Shown piece after piece: positions 14,608 through 24,259 of a DNA stretch of 41,600 nt. A program made the position numbers and the translations under genes. The notes below the pieces were generated by a model that was given only the letters and a program-made list of their open reading frames with translations, did no database searches and was not told the DNA's origin. Position 1 is the stretch's first letter; every line of letters begins with the position of its first letter. The stretch is from positions 1-41,600 of the IMG/VR virus record IMGVR_UViG_3300009481_000030. One strand, given 5' to 3'. This DNA is from a virus.

Positions 14608-15069
14608 ATGGCCGCACTATCGGATTATTTAGAATCAGGACTATTGCACCACATTTTCAGGGGTGAAACGTTTGCCAAACCTACAGAGGTAGCCATAGCC
14701 CTCACAAGCGGCACCCCCCTTGACTCCCAAACGGGAGCTACTATCCTAGAGCTTTCAAGCGGAGATGGGTCGATTTCTACCAATTACGGCAGAGCTACCT
14801 TGGGTAGCCCCGCTGTTTTGCCAGACACTTGGCTATACACATCTGACGACCACGCTCAGGGTAGCGGAGTTATTAGAAATAGTGGGCAAATAGTATTTGG
14901 CACCGCACTAACTGATTGGGGCTGGGTTTCTGGTGTTGCCCTGTGCGACACTAGCAATTACGCTTCTGGCAACGTATTGATGCACGCTGCCCTTGACAAC
15001 CCACGTATCATATATACTGGAGATAATGTTAAGTTTGACGCATTGACCTTAGAAATCAGTTTCAAGTAG
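14608..15069 (+). CDS. Small virion protein, fibre-associated family
   Basis: A 153-residue protein beginning MAALSDYLESGLLHHIFRGE. The 'SxYLExxLLxHIF' start followed by PTEVAIALTSGTPLDSQTG and a GRATLGSP segment is a pattern I associate with small phage structural proteins often annotated as tail-fibre proteins. The rest is beta-rich. TAGGAG precedes the start. It is the first gene after the capsid terminator and stands ahead of the giant fibre gene, so it may link the fibre to the virion. Confidence 0.6.
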   Translation: MAALSDYLESGLLHHIFRGETFAKPTEVAIALTSGTPLDSQTGATILELSSGDGSISTNYGRATLGSPAVLPDTWLYTSDDHAQGSGVIRNSGQIVFGTALTDWGWVSGVALCDTSNYASGNVLMHAALDNPRIIYTGDNVKFDALTLEISFK

Positions 15070-15079
15070 GGATTAGGCA

Positions 15080-18000
15080 ATGATTCTAACCAAGCTCAAG
15101 CTGGTAGAGAATATAGTCAGTGAAATATCTGACAACTCTACTGGCCAGATATCGCCGTATGATGTCAGGCATAACCTGCTGGACATTGTAGATTCCGTAC
15201 ATAACCTTACGGAACAAAGCGATTTAAACGCCAAAAACTTCTCTACCCCCGCATTAAGAACAACTAGGGCTGGCCAAAAGACTATCGCCAACCTCCACTT
15301 GCAGGGGTATAACAGCGTAGACAATACTGCTGTGGGTTATTCTGCGTTATCCGCAAACTACACCGGCGAGAAAAATACAGCCATAGGCTCCCACGCAATG
15401 GGTTGTAGCCTGTACGGCGACTATAATGTTGCTGTTGGTAACCACTCTTTGGCTGGGAATATATTTGGTTCTGGCAACGTGGCTCTGGGTAATCACGCCC
15501 TACACTTCAACAAACAGGGCGATTACAATATAGCCATAGGTCATAGCGCTGGCTATTATATTGACCAAAACTCTAGCTACAACTTCTACGTAGCCGCTCA
15601 CGCATACCAAGAAGCTGAGATATGCGCTGACCCATCCGGCCTTGGACTCAAGCCCCTCCTCTTTGGGGATCTCAAAAACAATCGCTTGGGGATAGGGGTC
15701 AAAGAACTTGATGGATATGGAGTTCTTCAGGTAGCTGGAGACATCACGCCGTCTGGTACAGATCAGTACAAATTGGGCCATGAGCAAAGAAGATGGAAGT
15801 CTGTCCATGTTTCAGATGTTGTAGATTATCCAGACCACAGCAATTTATCGTTTACTGTAAGCACTAGAACCAATGACGACTACTTGCCTTCATACACCAC
15901 CCAAGATGTAATGTATCTTTCTAGTGGGGCGTATGTGGGCATAGGGACCGCTGCCCCATCTGGATCTCAGGGGGTACTCACCACCAAGGGTAACGTTGTA
16001 CCTCTTCTTGACAATACATATTCCCTCGGCTTTGGCGGAGCTTCACCCCTGAAGTGGAAGCATGGCTTTTTCCAGAACATCACAGTTAGCGGCACCGCCA
16101 ACATTGAAGACGCTATATACAAAACGATTACAGACTGTACATATGACTGTAGAACGCTCTACTTAGCGTCCAGCGGTTTATGCGAATCAGAAAACCCATG
16201 CGGATACCTAAGTGATGAGTCCCTAGAGGGTGGCGGGTTTGTACTTCAGTCCAGCGGCACTAACTACAGAAGAAATTACGAATTCACCTACCGCTCACCA
16301 GATAGCACCCTAACATGCCTTGAAGGCGACAGCCCATTCACAAGATCGACTTGGCGTAGTAATATTTCTATGGAGGTTGCTCCCTCCGGTCACGTCAAGG
16401 TGGACAGGGTGATAGGTAGAGACAATGTAGCCCTCAATACTACTAATAACTGTTTTGGATGGTTCCTTAAAAAGGATACTGATGTCATACGAGAGGGCGT
16501 GCTTGGTAGGAACGAAAGGCAAAGGATTGAGCACGATGGAGATGGTGGCACGTTCACTTTAAGTTATGGCGGTGTTACAACCACCGCAATAGCGTACAAC
16601 GCGAATGCGGCCACTGTTGAATTAGCGTTAGAAGCATTATCAAGCATATCTGATGGTGATATCATTGTTACGGGTGGCGGCGATAGCCGGGTATGGGAAG
16701 TTCAGTTTACCGGAACCCTTGCTTTCACCAATGTTGGAATGATCACTATTGATTCTTCCAGCCTAACCAAGGGTGGTGTGGCTCAAGCTGGAACTACCTT
16801 CGGCTTTGTTTACCTTGGTCAACGAAACCTTCAGGATGGTAATGACTCCATCGGGTATATCAGGTTTAGAGGTAGCACAAATGTTACAGGGGGTACTTTT
16901 GATGTAAGGCTGTATATAGACACATGCCCATACGGTGTCTCATGCGCTGCAACTGAAGATCCGATGGACGAAATTTGCGTAGTACAGGGGATTCCATACA
17001 ATGCCTCGCAAGCAGAGATAGCTGCGAGAATATCAACGAAAATCCGCCAGAAGTACCCCCACCTCCTGCAAATGACTCTTACTCCCACTAATTATGAATA
17101 CGCTTACGCTCATAGGCGAGTTCAAGACTATACTGGCAATCTCCGCGACCCCAACGCTACCCTTATAACAAATAATTACATATACATGCGGGTGATTTCG
17201 GGATGGACCGAGGATTTAGATGCTAACAGATATAAAGATGGAAGTAATAGAGGCTTCCAAATCGGAGATAAAGCCGGGCCTAGACGAATACAGTGGTACG
17301 GGCAACATAGGGGTGTTAACCTAGGCGTTATTGATGACAACCTAGTAAAGACAAACAATGGAACTTACCGTCTTGAATATGCAGCCGCTGGAGCTGCGCT
17401 TGGGAGAGGCGGTTCGATGACTGATAATAACTATAACTGGTTCAACCAAAGAAATGCCACGGCGGTGGCGATGGCCAAGAAGAGACATTATTTTTGGGCT
17501 TGGCTTATAAAATCAGACGCAACCAACGTGAATACTCATCGTGTTCCAACACATAATTACTCAGTATATGCCAACAGACAGAGTGGAAGTGTACCAGCTT
17601 ACTTAGACGTTCAGATGTCTCCAGAAGATATCAAGAACAAGCTTCAAACAGCGTGGGGGGTCAATGTCAGAGTTGAAGCCCTCAACGACATACCAGACTC
17701 AACTGCTGGCGACGCCACTTACGAAGAGGGTCATGGGTGGTACAAAGATAGCGTTGGCGCAGGGGATTACTACACTAGCCCCAGAGCTATGGCTCAGTGT
17801 GGCATTAAGATAACCCTGCTTGACGCAGCAAATCAAAACAACAGCATCTTAATGACGCCAGCTCACCCACACGTCCATCCTCTCGCTGAAATTGGTGTTG
17901 ATAATACCGACGAGGCAAGTACTAGAACGCCGGGCTACCATCATCAGTGGTACGAAGGGATTATGTATAAATGGCTCCAAGAGAAATCTAACACGGCTGT

Positions 18001-20626
18001 GTCGGCAGTTAACGCCGTATCTTACGTGGTACATCATGGATCTGCTGATATTTCCAGCGAGGTGGTTTCTAGGGACGTTGTTTATCTAGCTCAAGAACAC
18101 CTAATTAAACCCAACCCTCTAACCCCAGCCGGAACGCTAGCCAATGTTACTGATGTTAACTTCGTTGCCGCCTCCGGTGATGAAAGTGACTATTTCGTAA
18201 CGTACTCCTCGTTAGAGTCGGGTGTTGCCAACCCCTTGCGTGTTGGTCAGCGTTTAGTTTCTAGATCCAAGAATAAAAAGCTAGACAGTGGGTACAACCC
18301 ACCCCTAGAGAAAACACATGGGTTTACTCAGGAGTATGTAGACGAAGCCAACAGACTCGCTTTCAATGGTCAGCGTAAAGATAGATATTCTCTAAACGCA
18401 TATGACGACACAGCCCGACCAATCAGTGCTTTTACCATGATGAGGTCTAACGACCCCGGACTCGTGGGAATTACTGATATATTTCCGGGGGCAGACCTCA
18501 TACTTCCAGAAACCATCTTTAACATCCAAAGTACTGGTGACGCAATAGCTAGGGTTACAGGTGGTAACCAAGATAAAGTCTCCTTACAGTTGCTATCTGG
18601 CAGCAACGACCCAGAGAATGGCATGGAGCTTGAGTATCTACCATTATCTCGCAGGGTTGACCTAAGCCTATTCCAAGACTCTGAAAAGACAGTTGTTATC
18701 ACTATGGATAACAGCAACAACTACGTAGGTATTGGAACTGTTACGCCTCATGAGCGATTAACTATTGCATCCGGCTTGGACGGAACCGCCGTTCTCAGTA
18801 TGGAGCAACATCCTGTAGACTACGACCCAGACGCCACCAGTAACTATGGAAAAATCTTTGTTGGCAACAAGGATGTAACGGGGGCGCAGTTTAATCAAAG
18901 CCAGTCTATATACTTTATGGACGATGCTGGCAATAAGTTTGATCTCACGTTAAACAAGTGGGACGTTACCGATGGTAGGGCTGTTTATACGGATGAAAAT
19001 GAGAACACATATATTGGCCTATATTCGCCAGATAGAAGAGACGATGTTGTTTCTCAGGGTCAATACAGAAACACCACCCTTGGCCATTCCGCCCTACACG
19101 AAATTACCACCGGCGATGATAACATTGCCATTGGTGTTGATGCTGGCAGGGAGCTTACAGTTGGTAGCAAAAACGTAATATTGGGCAATCATTGTGGTGA
19201 TGCCTTAGTTGAAGGTAGTGAAAATGTAGTATTGGGATACAAGGCGTTACAGAACTCAACAAGTACAGTATCCAACAGTATTATAATTGGTGGAGAGGGT
19301 ATTGGCGATAGCCTTGAAAGTAGCTACAACTTTATACTTGGTGCTGGAGACGATCAGATTCTACTTCAGGGGACGATGGGTCCAACAGAGGCTGACCGAC
19401 ACCTATGGGTTCCGAAGCACAGGTTCTCAGTCTACGATGGTGCTATGGTCGATAGCCTGTCCTTCAGGCATGATTCAAATACATTTGGCGGCATTAACGG
19501 CCCAGCCGGTGTGATTGAGAAGAAAGATGGGGCGGGTAATAATTACCCAACTGGAGGTATAGAGTTTAAGTTTACTAGTGACACAGAGTCCAAGAGCCTG
19601 TTCTTGTTGCGTCACCATGTGGCGGCAATGGATGAAACTACAAACTATTTCACACCAGATCCAGAAAGACCATACGCAGAGCTTTTGGGTGACTTAAAAC
19701 TCAAGGGGGCCATTAGATTCCGAGACGGAACCTCTCTTGAAACCGCAGGTAATGTGATTGATGCCGGTAGTGGTATTAAGTCAATTCAGAACCCCGGAGA
19801 AAACAAAACGTTCCACTTGGACTTCGAGAACAAGCTGGAAGAACACGACACCTTTTCCACGGTCACTGACACCAATTCGTTCTTAGCTATTAGCACCGAC
19901 AACCTTGTTGGCAAGATCAGCCTTGCGGATGTGGGAAAAGTTCTTGAGGCTGGACGGCCTAGAATCTTCGATTGTGGAGCCGGTGGTCAAAACCATGTGT
20001 TTACCAATACTACCACAATTGACTCCAATAGCTGCTACAATAACTTCTTTGGGTACAAGGCTGGAAACGAGCTAACAGACTGCGACTACTCCAACTTTAT
20101 TGGTGTGGAGGCGGGTGCCAAGGGTGCAAATAACGACCACTCCAGTTTCATTGGCTACAGAGCTGGCTTTGAAGCAGACACAGCAGATAACTCAGTCTTT
20201 ATTGGTCCAAATGCTGGGTATAGAGCCGATGGGTCGAGAATGTCTGTCCTAATTGGTAACTCTGCTGGCTTGAACGCCGCGAGTAGTAGGTCTGTTGGTA
20301 TTGGAGACAACGCCCTAGAAAGCGTCACTGGGGAAAAGAACATAGAGCTTACCGTGGGTATTGGTGGGGCCAGTACAGACAGGCTTATTAATGGAACCAA
20401 AAGCAACAAGATTAACATTGGTGACTGTTTAGCCGGAGACATGGCGACTAGAAAGCTGTCGATTGGGGCCGCACACGTCGAACCCACAGCCATTCTGGAA
20501 GTTTCCGCCCCGGCTACAGACGCAACAGCTAGACTACAAGAATGGAAAAATTCAAGTGGTAACGTAGTAGCATATTTGGACCAGAATGGAAACTTGCATA
20601 TAGACGGTACTGTCCAGACATTCTAG
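15080..20626 (+). CDS. Giant fibre protein 1 (1848 aa) with YadA-type repeats
   Basis: A fibre or adhesin-like virion protein. The N-terminal anchor, residues 17-40, has DNSTGQISPYDVRHN and is shared with the protein at 23296. YadA/Hep_Hag-head-like repeats ('NTAVGYSAL', 'NTAIGSHAM', 'NVAVGNHSL', 'NIAIGHSAG') occur at about 80-175, 1330-1425 and 1645-1755. Residues 485-580 hold a domain with GGTFTLSYGGVTTTAIAYNA. Between them lie cysteine pairs (TDCTYDC; CPYGVSCA) and an unassigned region of about 700 residues. The C-terminus (residues about 1800-1848) carries LQEWKNSSGNVVAYLDQNG, a common trimeric-fibre ending. Confidence 0.82.
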   Translation: MILTKLKLVENIVSEISDNSTGQISPYDVRHNLLDIVDSVHNLTEQSDLNAKNFSTPALRTTRAGQKTIANLHLQGYNSVDNTAVGYSALSANYTGEKNTAIGSHAMGCSLYGDYNVAVGNHSLAGNIFGSGNVALGNHALHFNKQGDYNIAIGHSAGYYIDQNSSYNFYVAAHAYQEAEICADPSGLGLKPLLFGDLKNNRLGIGVKELDGYGVLQVAGDITPSGTDQYKLGHEQRRWKSVHVSDVVDYPDHSNLSFTVSTRTNDDYLPSYTTQDVMYLSSGAYVGIGTAAPSGSQGVLTTKGNVVPLLDNTYSLGFGGASPLKWKHGFFQNITVSGTANIEDAIYKTITDCTYDCRTLYLASSGLCESENPCGYLSDESLEGGGFVLQSSGTNYRRNYEFTYRSPDSTLTCLEGDSPFTRSTWRSNISMEVAPSGHVKVDRVIGRDNVALNTTNNCFGWFLKKDTDVIREGVLGRNERQRIEHDGDGGTFTLSYGGVTTTAIAYNANAATVELALEALSSISDGDIIVTGGGDSRVWEVQFTGTLAFTNVGMITIDSSSLTKGGVAQAGTTFGFVYLGQRNLQDGNDSIGYIRFRGSTNVTGGTFDVRLYIDTCPYGVSCAATEDPMDEICVVQGIPYNASQAEIAARISTKIRQKYPHLLQMTLTPTNYEYAYAHRRVQDYTGNLRDPNATLITNNYIYMRVISGWTEDLDANRYKDGSNRGFQIGDKAGPRRIQWYGQHRGVNLGVIDDNLVKTNNGTYRLEYAAAGAALGRGGSMTDNNYNWFNQRNATAVAMAKKRHYFWAWLIKSDATNVNTHRVPTHNYSVYANRQSGSVPAYLDVQMSPEDIKNKLQTAWGVNVRVEALNDIPDSTAGDATYEEGHGWYKDSVGAGDYYTSPRAMAQCGIKITLLDAANQNNSILMTPAHPHVHPLAEIGVDNTDEASTRTPGYHHQWYEGIMYKWLQEKSNTAVSAVNAVSYVVHHGSADISSEVVSRDVVYLAQEHLIKPNPLTPAGTLANVTDVNFVAASGDESDYFVTYSSLESGVANPLRVGQRLVSRSKNKKLDSGYNPPLEKTHGFTQEYVDEANRLAFNGQRKDRYSLNAYDDTARPISAFTMMRSNDPGLVGITDIFPGADLILPETIFNIQSTGDAIARVTGGNQDKVSLQLLSGSNDPENGMELEYLPLSRRVDLSLFQDSEKTVVITMDNSNNYVGIGTVTPHERLTIASGLDGTAVLSMEQHPVDYDPDATSNYGKIFVGNKDVTGAQFNQSQSIYFMDDAGNKFDLTLNKWDVTDGRAVYTDENENTYIGLYSPDRRDDVVSQGQYRNTTLGHSALHEITTGDDNIAIGVDAGRELTVGSKNVILGNHCGDALVEGSENVVLGYKALQNSTSTVSNSIIIGGEGIGDSLESSYNFILGAGDDQILLQGTMGPTEADRHLWVPKHRFSVYDGAMVDSLSFRHDSNTFGGINGPAGVIEKKDGAGNNYPTGGIEFKFTSDTESKSLFLLRHHVAAMDETTNYFTPDPERPYAELLGDLKLKGAIRFRDGTSLETAGNVIDAGSGIKSIQNPGENKTFHLDFENKLEEHDTFSTVTDTNSFLAISTDNLVGKISLADVGKVLEAGRPRIFDCGAGGQNHVFTNTTTIDSNSCYNNFFGYKAGNELTDCDYSNFIGVEAGAKGANNDHSSFIGYRAGFEADTADNSVFIGPNAGYRADGSRMSVLIGNSAGLNAASSRSVGIGDNALESVTGEKNIELTVGIGGASTDRLINGTKSNKINIGDCLAGDMATRKLSIGAAHVEPTAILEVSAPATDATARLQEWKNSSGNVVAYLDQNGNLHIDGTVQTF

Positions 20627-20641
20627 CCTAGGAGATAAAGA

Positions 20642-21754
20642 ATGCCGCTTGTCTTGGCAGATAGAGTTAAGGAAACATCAGTTACCCTTGGCACAACTAA
20701 AAACCTTGTTCTTGGGGGTACTTTTGGGGCGTACCAAACATTCGCAGTAGGCGTTGGTGATGGAAATACGACATATTACGTCATAGAAAACAACACTAAT
20801 TTTGAGGTGGGCATAGGAAAGTACACCGCCAGTAGCAACACGCTATCAAGAGACACCGTTTTACACAGCAGTCTCAATGGGGCGAGGTTAAATCTAGCCG
20901 GAGTCTCTATTGTTTTTGTTAGCTACCCGGCAGATAAGAGTTTTATTATTAACGAGGACGGGGTTGCCTCTGGTGTATCATCAAACTATACGGGGGTAGC
21001 ATTTCCAGATGGAACATTACAGGAGACGGCCACATACCTGCAAGGTACGGGTGTTACAGAGACAATACCATACTGGACAAGCAATATAAACCTTAGTCAG
21101 GACATTAAACTAAAGTGGAAACCAACTGACAGCAAGCTACTGGTTGATGGCAACGGAGACTTTACTGGTCGTCTCAATGTAGGAAACAAAGCTTCCATAA
21201 CGGGGGATTTTACATTAATCAGAAACTCTGCTGGCAACTTTTTTCACGCCTATGTTGACAACGAGAAGGACACCAGAATTGGGCTACACCTTACCAATGA
21301 ATCAGCACCAACTTGGAAACTTGGCTTGAAGTCGTCTTCCTCTACTTTTTCCATGGCCCCAGATCAGGGTTATATGTATGGTAGAAACGGAAGTGTTGGA
21401 ATGTACTCAAGTAGCGACAGTGCGTTACTGATGCATTACACTACCGGATTGTGGATCAAGCATAAGGGTTCAGATCTAGTCAATGTTGATAAGGATGAGG
21501 GCGTAGTCCTAGACAATGCGGGACAAACCACCACCGCCCTCACTGTAAAGTCGGCAATTTTGCAGACGGCTAATTTGCAAGAATTCAAAGACAGTTCTAG
21601 TACTATTTTGGCCTCTTTTAGTCACAACGGAGCTTTGGTGTTTGATTCCCAGATAGTAGACACAGATGCCCCAAACAAGGCCCTTTACTACAGCTCCACA
21701 AAGAATAAGCTGGTTTTTAAAGATAGTTCAGGTATCGTAAATGAACTCCATTAG
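20642..21754 (+). CDS. Fibre protein 2, short, DRVKE-type anchor
   Basis: A 370-residue protein. The N-terminal 100 residues (LADRVKETSVTLGTTKNL, then FEVGIGKYTASSNTLSRDTV and VFVSYPADKSF) are a well-known phage fibre N-terminal domain, also present in degraded form in the protein at 24260. The middle is beta-rich. The C-terminus has FKDSSSTILASFSHNGALVF, similar to the ending of fibre protein 1. AGGAGA precedes the start, 15 bases after the giant fibre gene. It probably assembles with that protein. It lacks long repeats. Confidence 0.75.
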   Translation: MPLVLADRVKETSVTLGTTKNLVLGGTFGAYQTFAVGVGDGNTTYYVIENNTNFEVGIGKYTASSNTLSRDTVLHSSLNGARLNLAGVSIVFVSYPADKSFIINEDGVASGVSSNYTGVAFPDGTLQETATYLQGTGVTETIPYWTSNINLSQDIKLKWKPTDSKLLVDGNGDFTGRLNVGNKASITGDFTLIRNSAGNFFHAYVDNEKDTRIGLHLTNESAPTWKLGLKSSSSTFSMAPDQGYMYGRNGSVGMYSSSDSALLMHYTTGLWIKHKGSDLVNVDKDEGVVLDNAGQTTTALTVKSAILQTANLQEFKDSSSTILASFSHNGALVFDSQIVDTDAPNKALYYSSTKNKLVFKDSSGIVNELH

Positions 21755-21796
21755 TAACCACCCTTAAGACATAACCACCGCTAACTTAAAACAAAG

Positions 21797-21808
21797 TGTG
21801 TATAAATA
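21797..21808 (+). promoter_or_regulatory. Late-type promoter L5 (contains TATAAATA)
   Basis: TGTGTATAAATA in the 95-base gap before the gene at 21850. It contains TATAAATA, the exact T4 late -10 element, and has no TTGACA box upstream. Confidence 0.7.
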
Positions 21809-21849
21809 ACTGAGACCTGTTTACATAAAGACGATTAAGGAGAGAATAA

Positions 21850-22218
21850 ATGGCCATTTTTTCAGTTGAAATTGCTGACGCAGACGTTGCTCGCGTTTTG
21901 GACGCAATAGCAGGAAATTACCGTCGTCAAGAAACTATTCCAAACCCATCCTATACAGGCGATGTCGAAGCTGTGGATGGTAATGGAGACCCCATTTTGG
22001 ACGAGTATGGAAACCCAACGTACACTGAACCGGTGGATGAAAATGGAGATCCAATCCCTGAATATATTGACAATCCAGAAAGCAAGCCCGTTTTTGCGAA
22101 CAGAATAGTGAGGGAGTTCCTCACAGGTCACGTTGAGGCGTTTGAGTTGGAATCAGCCAAAAGAGCAGCCGCCGAGGCTGTGGATGCAACCGTTGACATC
22201 GTTGACCCGCAGGCGTAG
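21850..22218 (+). CDS. 122-aa protein, probable virion component
   Basis: Starts MAIFSVEIADADVARVLDAI with AAGGAGAGAATAA before the ATG. The middle has DG/NG turn repeats (VDGNGDPILDEYGNPTYTEP, then VDENGDPIPEY) resembling the C-terminus of the protein at 36193. The C-terminal third is helical (VREFLTGHVEAFELESAKRA). Small proteins with this 'IxDAdVxRVLDA' start are common in phage structural operons, but I cannot name a function. A neck or baseplate part is likely by position. Confidence 0.62.
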   Translation: MAIFSVEIADADVARVLDAIAGNYRRQETIPNPSYTGDVEAVDGNGDPILDEYGNPTYTEPVDENGDPIPEYIDNPESKPVFANRIVREFLTGHVEAFELESAKRAAAEAVDATVDIVDPQA

Positions 22219-22221
22219 TGA

Positions 22222-22374
22222 ATGTTTGGTCATCACGCATTTTCTGACTCCCCAATGCCTCATGACAATGGAAGGTCAGTCAATATCAATCTCAGCATGA
22301 ATACGAAAGAATCTTTTATTTTTACGATCATGAAGAAGATCTCTTCTATATTAAGCATACAGAAAGAGTCCTAG
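22222..22374 (+). CDS. 50-aa small protein
   Basis: A complete small frame, MFGHHAFSDSPMPHDNG and so on, ending LSIQKES. Its start follows the preceding stop by three bases and it fills an otherwise empty 227-base gap. The MFG.xAFS start resembles tiny proteins seen in other phage structural operons. The ribosome site (AGG in GCAGGCG) is weak, so translation may be coupled. The C-terminal half is mildly hydrophobic. Function unknown. Confidence 0.45.
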   Translation: MFGHHAFSDSPMPHDNGRSVNINLSMNTKESFIFTIMKKISSILSIQKES

Positions 22375-22375
22375 A

Positions 22376-22441
22376 ATGCAAGAGATTGTAGAAATTACTT
22401 TGTCAATACAACAAATATACGCAATAACCTTAACAAGGTAG
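22376..22441 (+). CDS. 21-aa possible micro-protein
   Basis: The frame MQEIVEITLSIQQIYAITLTR starts one base after the preceding stop and ends four bases before the next start. AAAGAG lies eight bases upstream. Packing this tight suggests it is translated, possibly only to couple the flanking genes. It is short enough to be chance. Confidence 0.3.
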   Translation: MQEIVEITLSIQQIYAITLTR

Positions 22442-22445
22442 AGTT

Positions 22446-22751
22446 ATGGCTAGTGAGATACATGTAGACGATGTTGGAACTAGGTTCCTAATAACGGTTC
22501 AAGACGATGGTGTCGCCGTAGATATCTCCTCAGCCACGGCGAGGCAAATTAACTTTAAGAAGCCTAGTGCCACGGTGCTGAACAGAACAGGTTCTTTATT
22601 TACGGATGGGACTGATGGCAAAATGTACTATGACGCAGTTGCCGGAGATTTAGACGAAGCTGGAGATTATAAAATTCAGGGGAAAGTAATCTTCAGCGTT
22701 GGGACTTTCTCAACTGATGTAAAAAAATTCAAAGTCCATTGTAACATATAA
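22446..22751 (+). CDS. BppU-N-like small fibre/baseplate protein
   Basis: A 101-residue protein beginning MASEIHVDDVGTRFLITVQD. The pattern 'IHVxDxGTxFxITVxDxgxxVDISxAT...KP.G/S...T...DG.dGkxxY...aGDLdeaGdykiQ' is a widespread small beta-sandwich module in tail or baseplate proteins, often compared with the BppU N-terminal domain. AAGG lies near the start. It precedes a neck-type gene and the second fibre module, so it may attach fibres to the particle. Confidence 0.65.
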   Translation: MASEIHVDDVGTRFLITVQDDGVAVDISSATARQINFKKPSATVLNRTGSLFTDGTDGKMYYDAVAGDLDEAGDYKIQGKVIFSVGTFSTDVKKFKVHCNI

Positions 22752-22761
22752 GGTATAAGAA

Positions 22762-23280
22762 ATGTCTTGGCAAGGTCAGATATCAACAATAATTAGACAC
22801 CTAGTAAACGACATTGATTCGTCTACTTACAAATATACCGATAAGCGAATAGAAACCACCGCATTAGTTGCGGCCCAACTTGTGACTCTAGAAGTCGATT
22901 TAGGCAACACCTACACGATCAATGTTGAGCAATGCGCCCTCAGTCCAGACCCAACAGAAACAGCCACTAGAGACAACGCCTTTATAAATCTTGTCTCTAT
23001 AAAATCTGCCTGTATCATACTAGGTAGTGAAGTTCGCACAGAATCCTCAAACGCTATATCAATTAAAGATGGGCCGTCAGCCATAGATCTAAGAGGCGTT
23101 GCGTCCACATTGATTGTATTATACAAAGAACTATGTGGAAAGTATGACAAGATGTTACTAGATTACCGAGCTGGTAACAGCATAGCTGGACAAGCCATAC
23201 TTGGCCCCTACAGTCCGGGAAGCGATTATGCTGGCCGTAACCAAGGCCACTCGGGTCAACGTGGCGGATATTTACATTAA
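22762..23280 (+). CDS. Probable head-tail connector (neck) protein
   Basis: A 172-residue, mostly helical protein beginning MSWQGQISTIIRHLVNDIDS. The features 'YTDKRIETTALVAAQLVTLEV' and SIKSACIILGSEVRTESSNA resemble adaptor proteins that bind under the portal ('Y.D..l...l..AA'). The C-terminal tail is glycine-rich and flexible (GRNQGHSGQRGGYLH). AAGG precedes the start. Assignment rests on pattern and on its place among head and tail genes; exact role uncertain. Confidence 0.55.
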   Translation: MSWQGQISTIIRHLVNDIDSSTYKYTDKRIETTALVAAQLVTLEVDLGNTYTINVEQCALSPDPTETATRDNAFINLVSIKSACIILGSEVRTESSNAISIKDGPSAIDLRGVASTLIVLYKELCGKYDKMLLDYRAGNSIAGQAILGPYSPGSDYAGRNQGHSGQRGGYLH

Positions 23281-23295
23281 CAAGGAGACTATTCG

Positions 23296-24240
23296 ATGAC
23301 CATAAGATCAAAGACAGATATCAGGACAAACATTGCGGCAGATCTTGCTGACAACAATGCTGGGCTTATATCAGCTCAGGATGTAAGAAAAAATATAGAC
23401 GACATCGCCCACTCTATCAACTCCATTGTTGGCAGTGGTAATCACAACACTGAATTTCCATTTACGGGAGACAATGTTAGAGCAAAGATAACTGGCGGCA
23501 GCTACGGCATGTTTATTGCTGAATCTGGCGTGAATTTTCCCAACGGTGGTGGAACCCAGTATGTTCCATACCCCGGACCAGAGGGCATTGATCACAACGT
23601 ACTGGCAAATAGAAATGCAGACAACGCATCGCACACTCAGTACCTATGTATTGATGGAAGCCGACCCATGGCTGGGAATCTACCCATGTCAAACAACAAC
23701 TGGATTGGAGCTTCTGGGTATATTGGCTCTGGCCTTAAATTTACAGCACACCCCGATCTAGGTAGGGAAGATATTCATGTAGGACTTTCAGGGAATTTTG
23801 TTTTCCATGATGGGTCAAGATTTGACACCGCAAAAGCCACGGCCAAAGCTTGGATCAATTTTGACGGAAGTGGTACCAGCACATATGGCACACCAGTTGT
23901 TAATTCGTCGTATAATATAGACTCTATAGAATATATGGACGCCGGTAAGTACAGAGTAGCTTTTACCTCCGGCACCTTCAAGGATAATACGTATATAGCT
24001 GTTGGAAATAGTAACTCAAGATCCACCGCTTCTAGCAAAGAAGATTTTGAAATTAATACGGTTGGTATGGTTGCCAGATCTGGCGACGATGCAGAGGTCT
24101 TGCGTAGCCTGACATTCTGCGTTCTCAACGCCGCCGGTAATTATGTTGACTCTGAGGTGAATGACCTAGTGGTTTATGGTCTTGGTTCGGGCACAACGGC
24201 GGAGCCAACACCAACTATTATTACAAAACCTGCACCGTAA
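23296..24240 (+). CDS. Fibre protein 3, short, DVR-type anchor
   Basis: A 314-residue protein with AAGGAG before the start. Residues 10-45 (LADNNAGLISAQDVRKNIDD) are homologous to the N-terminus of giant fibre 1. The C-terminal half has KAWINFDGSGTSTYGTPVVN and GKYRVAFTSGTFKDNTYIAV, a beta domain common at the ends of phage fibres. The tail is proline/threonine-rich (TTAEPTPTIITKPAP). It is followed by giant fibre 4 and probably forms a complex with it. Confidence 0.75.
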   Translation: MTIRSKTDIRTNIAADLADNNAGLISAQDVRKNIDDIAHSINSIVGSGNHNTEFPFTGDNVRAKITGGSYGMFIAESGVNFPNGGGTQYVPYPGPEGIDHNVLANRNADNASHTQYLCIDGSRPMAGNLPMSNNNWIGASGYIGSGLKFTAHPDLGREDIHVGLSGNFVFHDGSRFDTAKATAKAWINFDGSGTSTYGTPVVNSSYNIDSIEYMDAGKYRVAFTSGTFKDNTYIAVGNSNSRSTASSKEDFEINTVGMVARSGDDAEVLRSLTFCVLNAAGNYVDSEVNDLVVYGLGSGTTAEPTPTIITKPAP

Positions 24241-24259
24241 TCTCACAAGGGATAAATAA

